Assembly (NCBI GenBank): GCA_023376005.1
Contig: CM042145.1
Coordinates: forward strand, 67,500,660-67,564,659
Direction of reading: 5' to 3'
DNA from: Doryteuthis pealeii
Taxonomy: Eukaryota; Mollusca; Cephalopoda; Myopsida; Loliginidae
DNA length: 64,000 nt
The notes beneath the pieces are model-generated. The model did not search any database and was not told the DNA's origin. It saw only the letters and a program-made list of their open reading frames with translations. Position numbers and translations under genes: made by a program. Below, piece after piece: positions 10,618 to 21,082 of this stretch (its first letter is position 1; every line of letters starts with the position of its first letter).

Positions 10618-11490
10618 TCTTAATTAATAAGTAATGTCTTTCTTTATATGGTCCTTAGAGTTTCAGTACTTTGAGTAAACTTTTGGTTACAAACTTTTTT
10701 TAGTCGGCAAATATCAGGACAGCCCTTTTCGTTTCAGCGACAACAGATCGTTCCCCGATCTCGGCCCAAGCTAACTCCGACTGTCAGACCAACTCTACTG
10801 CCCAACTCCCAGATCAAGTACTAATTATCTCCTAGCCAGAGGCCGGCTATATATTATCTCAACAGAACAAATCCAAAAGGGTCTTATTCTCGAATAATCT
10901 ATTTCTTCCTAGAAGGAAAAGAATGTTCGGTTCATTCTAATCATTCGATTCCTTCTACAGTCATTGTGAGTTCACGGCCGTTCGGATCAAAGAACAATTA
11001 ACAGTCAAGAAGTCGGGATTTTCGTTAAAGCTAGACCCCACATCTCCAAAATCTCGTTTATGTTTTTTATTTCTTTTCGGGCCGATTCTTCAAAGAGACC
11101 ACCCGGTAAGGTCTGATAATCATACTACATCCATTAAGCTTTCTTTCTGTTTGACACAAGGCCACAAATATGGTGTTTCCGGGTAAGGCCCGATCATTAT
11201 GCTACACTAGCTAGACCTCTCTTTTCTTCTTGACATATTGAGCCTCTGTGTCATTCCGCAGGTGTAAGACCTTCTGTATCGTCATCTTTCTTATATTTTG
11301 GTCTATTTTTATGTGCCCCCTCTTTGTTTATTTTAATGACATCCCTGATCAGATAGGCACCAGGGACTTGTTATGTTCTTTTTCTCCAGTATTCTGGGGC
11401 TTACCCGATTTTCTTGTTTCTTTTTTCCCTTTTTATTATCAACATAGTGGTTCATCTTTTCTTATGACTTTGTATAATCGTTGTCTCCTG
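10615..11490. other. Unassigned GC-moderate stretch
   Basis: Less AT-rich than its neighbours but with no protein similarity I recognise. Short repeated words ('ccggtaaggtctgataatcat' in part at ~11104 and 'ccgggtaaggcccgatcatta' in part at ~11180, each followed by 'ctacat/ctacac') suggest an internal duplication of about 75 bp. Confidence 0.4.
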
Positions 11491-11492
11491 CG

Positions 11493-11493
<1 letters not shown>

Positions 11494-11547
<54 letters not shown>
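11494..11547. repeat. (ATT)n trinucleotide array
   Basis: Seventeen or so ATT units. Confidence 0.97.
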
Positions 11548-11548
<1 letters not shown>

Positions 11549-11719
11549 CCCTTTTTTTGAGTTTTTCACATCAGCGTTAGCTGATGGTATTTCATTGGAG
11601 ACTGAGTAACAACAAGTCTCCTCAGGTCTCCAGAACACTTCTGAGTATTCTAGCCGATTGCAGCAGTGCAGTAGTATGGATGATCTCAATTCTTCCTCTG
11701 ATTTCCAGATCCTCTAGTC

Positions 11720-11720
<1 letters not shown>

Positions 11721-11775
<55 letters not shown>
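11721..11775. repeat. (ATT)n trinucleotide array
   Basis: A second ATT array 175 bp from the first. Both read as poly-Tyr on the plus strand and poly-Asn on the minus strand, which is not coding evidence. Confidence 0.97.
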
Positions 11776-12194
11776 ATTGCTTGAAACACATGAAAGCATA
11801 TATCTCTTTTCAAAGTATCAGTATTAGATAAAAATACGTAAAACCATAAGCTTTGGACAAAGTCGTTGTTTTAAGAGGGATTATTTAGTTTTCAGGATAG
11901 ATGTCGGTACATATTCATATAAATGACCTACTTGAAGTGCGTGGTACCTATTCCATTGTCTAGAATATAAAATCATCATTTAAGTGCTCGATACTCTTAT
12001 CGAGTTTTAAAATCTAAAATATTTAGATGGAAACAAAGGCTATGAACATAAGAAGAATAAGAGTATCAATTTTGGTTATCTGCTTTTATAATATTTTAAC
12101 AGAGTTTGATAAATGTGACAGAGAGGAAGAGTTTCTCCATCAAATAGTCTAAGTCACTACTACTGTTGTCAGTTGTTAAATCTTCGATGATACT

Positions 12195-12208
12195 TATAGA
12201 TTGGTTTA
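12195..12208 (+). repeat. Target-site duplication, left copy
   Basis: 'tatagattggttta', repeated exactly at 12492-12505 on the other side of the SINE. Confidence 0.92.
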
Positions 12209-12491
12209 GCGCGTGGTGTAATGGTTAAAGTCATAGGAAATGGACTCGTTGCCCCGAGTTCAAATCCTGGACGTGGTAATTGCATTTCACTTAGCGCTAA
12301 TACTCTTGGGAAAGGTATGAATTCTACTCTCTCTCCAGCTATGGATAAATAGTAGGGCAGACTGGGCTCTTTAACCTTGGATAGGCAACCGGTCTAGGAG
12401 AAGGAAAACTCTGAATTCAAACCTGTTAAACTCCGCTTAAGAAATTGACCTTGTGTCACATCCTGCTCGTGCGGAGGGGTTGGTAAATATA
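12209..12491 (+). mobile_element. tRNA-headed SINE, family 1, near full length
   Basis: Pol III-type retroposon of ~283 bp mobilised by a LINE. The head has a tRNA-like start 'gcgtggtgtaatggttaaag' and a B-box-like 'gagttcaaatcctgg'. The body includes 'tagtagggcagactgggc', 'ccggtctaggagaaggaaaa' and 'atcctgctcgtgcggagg', and the end is 'gttggtaaatatatat'. The flanking 14 bp duplications are perfect, so this copy is recent. It is the reference copy for the others in the window (minus strand at 15869, 40190, 47648, 53810; diverged or partial elsewhere). I believe it is one of the known octopus tRNA SINEs, but I cannot assign the published name. Confidence 0.93.
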
Positions 12492-12505
12492 TATAGATTG
12501 GTTTA
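12492..12505 (+). repeat. Target-site duplication, right copy
   Basis: Exact repeat of 12195-12208. Confidence 0.92.
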
Positions 12506-13025
12506 GTTTGATTAATTTCTTTGATGGCATATCAAATTCTTGAGGGTTATTTAATGCCAAAATGTTATTCATTAGTGATTTTTTATTGTAATCATAACTA
12601 TTTTCATCACTATTTCTTGGCTCACAATTATATGATAACGTATTCCAATCTAATATTAATAATTTATACGAAATTATATGATTTGGAGTAAAATTACTAT
12701 TTGATATTAATAATTTGTTTGCACACAGTTTTGTGGTTTCAGTTTACTGATATTTGTCTATCGTTAATGTTAAGAACCTATCAAGGCAGAAATATTAAGC
12801 GCTTTATCTTTTAAAACACCGACAGAGGATTTGATCTTCGGTGAGACCAGGACAACTCTAGACTAATCTAAGCTTAGTAAATCTTTATTCGTCAGTCATT
12901 CTCACTTCTTTCTCTTAATTCAATTAGTCACTTATCAGCTGTTATGAATTCCCGTCATTATGGATATTGGATTAGTATTATCATGCCACTTCACTCTTCT
13001 TTTTCATTATTTCTAATTTCTTGCC
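12506..13025. other. No gene seen
   Basis: AT-rich unique-looking sequence between the SINE and the CT arrays. Confidence 0.5.
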
Positions 13026-13033
13026 TCATATTC

Positions 13034-13065
<32 letters not shown>

Positions 13066-13099
13066 TTCACACACAACCCCCCACACACTCTATCTTTAT

Positions 13100-13155
<56 letters not shown>

Positions 13156-13220
13156 AACCTGTCGATATATCTATCTCCTTCCCCTTTTTGCTTCCTATAT
13201 TGTTCTTTATTTTTGCCCAT

Positions 13221-13256
<36 letters not shown>

Positions 13257-13294
13257 ACACACAACCCACCACACACTCTATCTCTATATATCTA

Positions 13295-13331
<37 letters not shown>

Positions 13332-13420
13332 TTTTTTCCTCCCTCTTTTAACCTATCGATATATCTATCTCTTTCCCCTTTTTGCTTCCTCTATTGTTCT
13401 TTATCTTCGCGCCATCTTTT
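13026..13420. repeat. Tandem duplication of a ~190 bp unit rich in (CT)n
   Basis: Two copies of the order: CT array, 'ttcacacacaacccnccac', 'acactctatct', CT array, 'gatatatctatctc', 'ccctttttgcttcct', 'attgttctttat'. Matching landmarks are 187-194 bp apart (13068 and 13255; 13160 and 13354). Long Leu/Ser frames through the region on the plus strand, and Arg/Glu frames on the minus strand, are by-products of the CT tracts. Confidence 0.93.
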
Positions 13421-15784
13421 TTCTATCCTATTCAATTTTTTTATTGCGATCAGATGATCACATTGTTGCCATCACATTTTCACTGGTGATTACTATCAGT
13501 TCTGCTTTGTCGAATAGAATTAATTAAAACATCGGTCGAGCAAAGCATGCAAAAAAACTGTTTAATGACACGCCATCAATAGAGATTATTCAACTTTTAT
13601 TAATTGCCAAATGCACATGACAGACAAATATGTTCAATCAATCTAATCATTACATATAGATTAGATATACCCAAATTTGTCGGCTGCTAGCTTTTTAAAA
13701 AACTAATTAAAACTAATTAAATCTATTATTTAAGGTCAAAATTTTGTCTAAAATGATAAGTAGTAACATAATGACCATCATTAACAAAAGAAAAATATCA
13801 TTACATGTGCAGTTCATTTTTAATAGATTTAAAACAATTTGTTTTGGTAAATTTCGACGCGATCCGCCATTCTGCCTCTTTTTCAATGGTTTTAGGCGCT
13901 TGTTTACAATTTTAAAATAACATTTGGGATGGAAAAAAAAACAGGTAATTATCCAATTTTAATGAATTTTTCAGTATTGATTTATCAATTTATGAATTTT
14001 ATAATGCATCAGTTATTTTATTTCAAGACTTTAACTTAGTATTTTTGCTATGAAATATTAATATATAAAATTCATTTAAAATATGAAAAGCCTGATGTTA
14101 AGTTTAAAATGTTATATTTTTAGATTCTAAAAATAAATATTTATTGAATGCAAACCTTATTTTATTACTGAAAAGTATACTTTTTGAAGAAAAACTCGAT
14201 TGAAAATGTACCCCTCCCCTTTTTAAGCAGAAAAATATCGATGTCTAATTTTTTCTTTTATAAAATGATAGCCAATTAAATAATTATCGAAATGAGTAAA
14301 AAATAAATCTCCAAAAATTAATTATTTATTATTTTTTAACATTTTATTTTTCGATTTTCGGTACTTATTTTCTCATAGAAAAGCCACCCTAGTCTATATA
14401 TTGATTTGCAGAACTTGTTACAAAAGAAAAAAGTATTGATATTAAAACTGTATGTCATAACTGGTATTGCCAGGGTGCTAATTGCTATAACTTTTATTTT
14501 GTAAAGATGCCCTTACATTCCAACAATTTAACTATTTTCTCCTTTAGAACTGGTTATAATTTTGTATGTTGTATTATTATTAATTCCCTAAAATATATAT
14601 AATAAAAAGCCTAACTTCAGTATTAGATAACCCAAAAAAGATTGACAGGTTTTAAATCCAACCAACCAAGCCAACCAACCAACCAACCAACCAATTTTAA
14701 GATCATGTGACATATGATAAACATCTACATAAATGTACATATTTTATATAAGTATTTCTGACTATGAAATCATTTGTATATACTCCTGTATAAGTCATTC
14801 TCGTGTATAGGTCGATGCTTGGTTTTGGGCCAGGAAATCATTAATTCATTGCATTAATATACAAGGTCAAGGAATTCTCTCATTATAAATGTAGAGATAA
14901 ATTGATGTAATTGCCTTGTTTAGGATTATTAACGTGAGCCTTCATAGTCATTCATTGGTTTAAGCACAATCGATAATTCTTTTGATATCGCATTAATCTG
15001 TGATATTATATTCATTTTAGATTCTTACACTTGAGATTACTTTTCAGTTTAGAAAACAAGAACATTTTTTCACGGATTCCCTTATTTGTAAAACCCCGTG
15101 TTTTATCAAAAACATTTCCTGATAAAATATAAAGACTACATTTCAACACGCCGACCAATGCTGCTGAACTTAATTTTCTCGTTATTGCACTAAAACTGGC
15201 CACCAATAATAATTATTTCAACGGTAACTATAATATATCACCACACATTCATGTACATAAATTTATTGATTTTTTTCCTACGGAAATACTCTTCTTCTTT
15301 TGATCTGTTCTAACCTCTAAAAATCATTTTTACCCATCATTCCAATTCTACAGTAAATACATGGTTTTATAAAAGCTCCTCCATATAGAAATGATACAAT
15401 ATTTCTAAATACAACAGTTATGACAATTTAAACATCTACATTAGAAATGAGACAAAAGTAGAGACACATGTCTCCTATATATAATAGATATTTTCATTCG
15501 TCTAAACATATTATATTCAAATCATCACCTTGGAGATAAGTAAAAAGACGTTAGAATTTTTTTTACCTGTATCCACAAAGTTGAAAATAAAAATTATGTA
15601 TTTTTGTAAGTCTAACACATTTGAAATTTAATCTAAAATCTAAATATTCCCATATTCATTCATACACAGAAGAGTAAACTGTCTAATAACAACGATGATA
15701 AGCAATAGATATTTAACAAATTATTAACAAGTAACAATTCAAGTTGCAATCGAATCACTCTACTGATTCAAATACATGGGTGCA
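13421..15784. other. 2.3 kb AT-rich stretch without a recognised gene
   Basis: Long A and T runs. The only clear feature is an (AACC)n array at 14658-14693. A 64-codon frame on the minus strand (15012-15206) shows no family features. Nothing else is supportable by eye. Confidence 0.55.
14658..14693. repeat. (AACC)n tetranucleotide array
   Basis: About eight units with one AAGCC interruption. Confidence 0.95.
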
Positions 15785-15797
15785 TCACGTGATGTAA

Positions 15798-15800
<3 letters not shown>
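15785..15800 (+). repeat. Target-site duplication of SINE, left copy
   Basis: 'tcacgtgatgtaatat'; the right copy at 16147-16162 differs by one base (t/a). The microsatellite 15801-15867 lies inside the duplications, so it belongs to the insertion. Confidence 0.9.

Positions 15801-15867
<67 letters not shown>
15801..15867. repeat. (ATCT)n(AT)n microsatellite derived from the SINE tail
   Basis: About eight ATCT units followed by ~36 bp of AT, lying between the target-site duplication and the SINE 3' end ('tttaccaacccc'). Confidence 0.95.
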
Positions 15868-15873
<6 letters not shown>

Positions 15874-16146
15874 AACCCCTCCACACGAGCAGGATGCGAG
15901 ACAAGGTCAATTTCTTAAGCGGAGTTTAACTGGTTTGAATTCATAGTTTTCCTTCTCCTAGACCGTTACCTAACCAAGGTTAAAGAGCCCAGTCTGCCCT
16001 AGTATTTGCCCATAACTGGAGGCAGAGTAGGATTCATACCTTTCCCAAGGGTATTAGCGCTAGGTGAAATGCAATTACCACGTACAGGATTTGAACTCGG
16101 AGTGACGAGTCCATTTCCCATGACTTTAACCATTACACCACTCGCT
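15868..16146 (-). mobile_element. tRNA-headed SINE, family 1, near full length
   Basis: Reverse complement of the element at 12209, with the same head, body words and 3' end, bounded by 16 bp duplications with one mismatch. Its AT tail has expanded into a long microsatellite. Confidence 0.93.
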
Positions 16147-16379
16147 TCACGTGAAGTAATATTAGCGTTATAATTCCCACACCAGACAAGTGTTTGTAAG
16201 TTGGATTTGCACTGTAAGCTCCATATTTATTTTACTATAAAACTTTAAATAATGGCAATAAACAGAAAAGAAAATAGCATAAAATCCATGCAAATTGCTA
16301 TTCTATGGTGACACTTTCTTTTTCGCAAATTCTATTATAAAAAAAAATCGTTTATGAGAGGTCAGGATAGGCTAGGGTA

Positions 16380-16760
16380 GATTGATTTTCCACTTTCTAA
16401 AAAATATCAATTTCTCTCTGTTAAGTATCTGGTCGCCATACTTGGCCAGTTGAAAAGAACTTAAAGTAAATAAGTAAGTAAGTCCTGAGTTATAGAATCC
16501 TTTAGAAAGTGAATAAGTCCTAAGTTTTGAAATCCTATGTAGTGTCAAAGGTCCAGTCATATAATCCTATGATCCGTCGTCCACGAAGATCCACGTAGTT
16601 ATGATTAGCTAAGATTAAAACAGCCAGTATAGATAATAATATCAGCAGCAGAATACTGCCAGTGGTTGGTCAATAGGTTGGTCACATGTTCATCGGCGAG
16701 TCTGTAAGTAGAAGTGATCATTTGACACACGCCTTATATAAAAAAACGCCAACACTCTCT
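16380..16760 (-). repeat. Dispersed repeat with TATA-like start, copy 1
   Basis: On the minus strand: 'tttatataaggcgtgtgtc', 'gatcacttctacttacagac', a (CTG/GAT)-rich middle, 'ggacgacgga' and 'ccagatacttaac'. The same order occurs on the plus strand at 18900-19170. The TATA-like box near one end would fit an LTR or a promoter-bearing element. No protein or terminal duplication was found. Confidence 0.6.
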
Positions 16761-17400
16761 AACAGCGAAAGTTGTGTGTTAGTATGATGAATATTGATAC
16801 CAAAAATTACATCACTTTCTTGCACAATTGCTTGAGAAAATGCATCAAAGTTCTCTCAGCTAAAATGTTGTCATTTTATTCTATTTAAATAATATGCATA
16901 GAATATTATAGATAGCACTCAAATAGAAAATATGCCCTCCCGCCAAATTTCCACAAAACACCTCAGTTATTCTGATTTTTACTTCATTAATTAATATCAA
17001 CTGTGATAACATTTTAAAAGATTTTTTAAAAAACCCACATGATTTTCTATGCTATGAATAAAGCAAAAGAAAAACAAACAAATATGGATGTTGCTGGGCA
17101 CAAATTAAAGGATCATTTTATTTAGAATATCCCTGGAAAAACCTATTGGGAAGAACTGAACAACTTTGTTGGTGATCATTGTTTAACATATAGAGTCGAA
17201 TTGCTCCATGTAAGAGCCCTTAAAATAAAAGGAAGGCCTTGACAGAAAACTTTGGCAAGTATATATCTGGGTCTTCCTTCTAACCAAAACACCGTTTCGT
17301 AAGCTTCTCTTATTAACTTAAATGCCGTATCAACACTTTGAGAATGTGAAGACAAATCTGAAAACTCCAGTTTGTGCCATTCGTTAAGAACTGCAGAAGT
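16761..17400. other. No gene seen
   Basis: AT-rich with no recognised protein or repeat. Confidence 0.45.
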
Positions 17401-17745
17401 TAGTATTATCTGCGTTATTCAGACTATTGTCCCCATCTTCATTGTACAACGTTTCGGCCAATATGCCCTCCGGCCTTCTTCAGGTATTTCTTGTCGGACT
17501 CGGGAACCTTCTTTTCGAACTCGGGAACTTTCTTGTCGTAATCGGGAGCCATCACGGAACTTTGAACCTAACCCTTTATTTAGTCCACGGGGGTATCCTG
17601 TTCTCATTCCGCTAACTATAGCTGGAGTAGGAGTTGTGTTAATTATTTTTCTAACTGCCTCTACTCAGGATTGAACTCGGGATCCAGAGATAACTGTCAC
17701 TTAGAACTGTCTTAGCCTAACTACCTTATCCACTAGTCCATGTCA
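17401..17745 (-). mobile_element. tRNA-headed SINE, family 3 (Ceph-SINE-like), copy 1
   Basis: On the minus strand: a tRNA-like head 'actagtggataaggtagtta' with a B-box-like 'gagttcaatcctgag', a body containing 'gctatagttagcggaatgag' and 'ggttaggttcaaagttccg', and a ~35 bp block 'cctgaagaaggccggaggg...ggccgaaacg'. Ends near 'acaatagtctgaataacgc'. The copy at 50036-50395 is similar over the whole length. Cephalopods are known to carry tRNA SINEs with a shared central domain (Ceph-SINEs); whether this belongs to them needs alignment. Frames through this element on both strands are not genes. Confidence 0.8.
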
Positions 17746-18425
17746 AATGTGTCAAACATTCAGAGAAATACTGCAGAAGTTAATTTTCTGAAAATCCTTC
17801 CGTAAATGCAACTTTTTTTGTACCACAGAGTGTCTCTGTCATTCTCTCATGCCTTTGATGTGCATCATTGCATTTATCAAATATTCTTATATCAATACTA
17901 AGTTTGAAAAGGCCCATGGCCTGTAATTCTAAGTGCAAGGCATTGGTGAGTCTGGCTCATAGATTGAAATAAACATTACCCCATCATTAATTCAATATTG
18001 CAAGTGCATTTTCCAACTATTTTTAATAAAATATCTATTAAAATTGAAATAAAATTAGAAAAATATGACGAAAATAATATGATAAAAGCCAACGGAATAA
18101 ATCCAAGTTGCTAGATTAGCGTGTGAACACTACAACGTTGCGAATGAAAGACAAAACTTTGAAAATAAAAACTGATTATTGAGGTATTATTTAAATAATT
18201 AAGTCTATTTTAATGTAAAATTCAACAAGTTAAAAGCGCTAGTTTAAGTGCATTGACAAAGAAAATTATGTTGAAAAATATTATTTGTGCATAACATCAA
18301 ACTACGGACTTTGTTGATTGATTAATTAATTTGAACGTCAACAAACCTGGCAAGTGTTATTTCATGTCTCGAGGTTATGGAATCGCGTTCATTGTATTTT
18401 GTATTTACATTTTTGTGTAGCTATT
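17746..18425. other. No gene seen
   Basis: AT-rich unassigned sequence. Confidence 0.45.
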
Positions 18426-18625
18426 TCTTGAGTGTTCTATTTTTGCATAAGAAAATTTCAAATGCTTATAATTTTTAAACAGATCTATTGAAAAAAACCC
18501 TGATGAGATGCAAAACTGAGGTAGAAGATTTATCATTGGATGGTTGGTTTTATTGCATGTTAACCCTTTTGGGTTATTTTCTGTCGAAGTCAGTTTAACA
18601 AGTATAGTATATTTACATAAGGTGC

Positions 18626-18890
18626 AGGTGTCCGTCGTGTAATGAATGAACACAGCAACACGAGTTCAAATCCTGGGCATGGCTGGTTGCATTTCACGTA
18701 GCGGTACATTGGAAAAGTTATGTATCCAATTAGTATCTCCCCAGTCATGGGTAAATATTAGGGCAGATGTGGTCCTTTAAACTTGATTAGACAACTGGTT
18801 TAGGAGGAAGACTTTGAATTCAAACCTGTTAAGTCCACTTAAAAATGGACTTTGTGTCACATCCTGCTAGTGCAGAGGTATTGATTGTTG
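18626..18890 (+). mobile_element. tRNA-headed SINE, family 1, old diverged copy
   Basis: Recognisable from 'cacgagttcaaatcctggg' (B-box region), 'gggtaaatattagggcaga', 'ttaggaggaagactttgaat' and 'tgtcacatcctgctagtgca'. Many substitutions and small gaps compared with 12209; no clear duplications. Confidence 0.8.
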
Positions 18891-18899
18891 GATTTTGTG

Positions 18900-19170
18900 A
18901 TATATATAAGGCATAAGGTAAATGGTCACTTCTACTTATAGACTCGACTATAAACACGTGACCTGAGAAGGATTCTTATTGTACAATCACTGGCACTGCT
19001 GCTGCTGCTTCTGCTGTATTAATAGAGACCCCAATCTGAGATTATTTCATTGACATTTGGATTCCCTTGGACGACGGACTTACAAGGAATACGTTAACAC
19101 CGGATTCTTATTGGCTTGCTTACTTATTCATTACATCTGGAACGAAGGATGGCTGCCAGATACTTAACAT
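18900..19170 (+). repeat. Dispersed repeat with TATA-like start, copy 2
   Basis: Direct match to the reverse complement of 16380-16760: 'tatatataaggc', 'ggtcacttctacttatagac', a CTG-rich middle, 'ggacgacgga', 'ctgccagatacttaac'. It directly follows the old SINE. Confidence 0.6.
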
Positions 19171-19612
19171 TGATAATTATATATAATTACATAAGGTGCT
19201 AACATGCATCGTTGTAATCATTTAAAACAGGTAAATACTTCATACTTAGCTACAATATCAATTTTTTAAAACCATGTCAAGAGTTCACAGTCATTTTAAA
19301 TATTTTCTCAAACAGATCTATTTGACTTACAGACTGAAACCTAACAGGTGCTACCACACCTGGTTAGGGAGGCCATAGGAGTAATCTGAACCAAGGGAAT
19401 GCCAGCACACTTCACGAAATTCCTGGATTGGTGCGTCAACACCTGATACAGTTTAGTGTTATACGCAGGACAATATAGAGATTCAGGCAGAGAAAAACTG
19501 TATATCCAGAAACCTGGTTTGGTCGTGCAGACGCAAACTCATGTAGTATGTCTTTGACAGAAATATCCTGCCTATTACAGATATACAACAACCGTTTTCC
19601 CTTCTTCTAGAC

Positions 19613-19700
19613 ATACCAAGGGTAAAGAGGTTAGTCTACCCTACTATTTACCCATAGTTGGAGGGGAGTTTAGACAGACTTGGCAACATATACACAAGGT
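19613..19700 (-). mobile_element. SINE family 1, short internal fragment
   Basis: About 55 bp matching the middle of the family ('agtctaccctactatttacc', 'catagttggagggga'), followed by 'agacagacttggcaac', a word seen in another dispersed family at 20755. Confidence 0.6.
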
Positions 19701-19701
19701 T

Positions 19702-19702
<1 letters not shown>

Positions 19703-19748
<46 letters not shown>

Positions 19749-20067
19749 TGTTCTGGTTCAAACGGAGAAAATTCAATATTTTATAAAAAAGAAGGTCCGC
19801 AAAATGTATTATGTTTTCAGAAAAAAAATGTATTCTTTTATCTGACATATGCAACACGTGTTTCAGATCTTCTGGTATCTTCTTCAGGCTTTGATCAATG
19901 ATATGAAAAAAAAAAAAATAAATTAAAAAAAAATTTTTTTTTTTTATATATTATTGATCAAAGCCTGAAGAAGATACCAGAAGATCTGAAACACGTGTTG
20001 CATATGTCAGATAAAAAGAATACATTTTTTTTTCTGAAAACATAATACATTTTGCGGACCTTCTTTT

Positions 20068-20124
<57 letters not shown>
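19703..20124. repeat. Snapback palindrome flanked by (TA)n
   Basis: (TA)n at 19703-19742, left arm ~19779-19915, an A-rich then T-rich spacer of ~25 bp, right arm ~19940-20075, then (TA)n at 20073-20124. The arms are nearly perfect reverse complements over ~135 bp. The right arm contains CTGAAGA (19965-19971), a short stem and GAAA (19988-19991). Confidence 0.93.
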
Positions 20125-20128
<4 letters not shown>

Positions 20129-20516
20129 CAGCCTCTTTTACATATGATTCTATATACTTTTGTATCAGTACGTATGAACATTATGTATATTTTTTTGTTG
20201 TTTTGGGAATTCTGGATAAAATTTGAATTAAGTCTTTTGTACAGAGGTATTCTTTCTTTTCTCAACACAAGTAAAAAGCAATGTTAGTTAAACAGAGTTT
20301 TAACAAACGACCGGACTTGTTTTTATTTCCCTCAAGAATTCGTGGAACGAAGAATTGATAAACAGAGGCAATCTGTTATGCAGCGATCACGTGCATGTAA
20401 CGTATTCAATTGTCTAGCATAAATGAAGAGATGCTGCATGTGGTGAAGAATAATAAACCAAGTATTTACTAAGCAACAATCATGGTCACCACTAAGGGCG
20501 AGAAAAGTGTTGATTA

Positions 20517-20632
20517 GTATACGATGTGACTGATTGTGTAAGCCATTTATTATATTATTATATTTATATTGTATTATATTATTATATTTATATTGTATAC
20601 GATATGACTGATTGTGTAAGCCATTTATTATA
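20517..20632 (+). repeat. Tandem duplication of a ~79 bp unit
   Basis: 'gactgattgtgtaagccatt' occurs at 20528 and 20607, each followed by TTATTATA-type sequence. A 165-codon minus-strand frame covers it but shows no family features. Confidence 0.85.
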
Positions 20633-20639
20633 AATCCAA

Positions 20640-20840
20640 AACAATAAAGTCCTGTAATTAATTGCAACATGGGAACGTCTCCACAATCCTCAGAGTTCCA
20701 GAAATGGAGCCTCATAATTTGTGCAGTAGTGTCATACCCAGGCCAATATATAGATTTAGACAAACTTCGCAATACATAAACACACATATAAGTTAAAAGA
20801 AAAGAAAATGAATCCGACGGTAGTCTCAATCTTGCAATAT
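20640..20840. repeat. Dispersed repeat family B ('gagcctcat...gtgtcataccca')
   Basis: Words 'ggagcctcataatt', 'agtagtgtcatacccaggc' and 'caatatatagatttagacaa' recur in degraded form at 19440-19500, 21390-21420, 43100-43140 and 48960-49005. No protein recognised. Confidence 0.5.
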
Positions 20841-21033
20841 GTCTTCCCTTTTTAAAAAAAACTGTTAAAATAAGATATACATATTCTGGTGACCGAGAAA
20901 AATGCAGCGGAAGTGCTCATATTCGAAACTATTGTATAACTTTTTTTTTTTTTTTCTTTTTTGCAACATCAAGGTTTTTGTTTTGAACTCATATGACTTT
21001 TGTCTCCGCTCTTGGCAACACGGAGTATAAACA

Positions 21034-21082
21034 AGCTCTGAAGATGATTTTTATAAAATCGAAATATTGTTCAATATCAGCT
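21034..21082 (+). ncRNA. Hammerhead-ribozyme-like fold (candidate)
   Basis: Read directly: stem I AGCT (21034-21037) pairs with AGCT (21079-21082). Core CTGAAGA is at 21038-21044, followed by one extra T at 21045. Stem II GATTTT/AAAATC (21046-21051 with 21055-21060) has a TAT loop. GAAA is at 21061-21064. Stem III is ATATTG/CAATAT (21064-21069 with 21072-21077) with a TT loop. A cleavable C stands at 21078. The A15.1-U16.1 pair and an H17 base are satisfied. The extra base between A9 and stem II departs from the classical core, so activity is uncertain. Hammerheads are known from Penelope-like elements and small circular retrotransposons in animals. Confidence 0.45.

Noticed and set aside
11462..11784. 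Poly-Asn and poly-Tyr frames
   Set aside because: Products of the ATT arrays.
20332..20829. 165-codon minus-strand frame, the second longest in the window
   Set aside because: It crosses a tandem duplication and dispersed family B sequence, with no recognisable domain and no plausible gene context.
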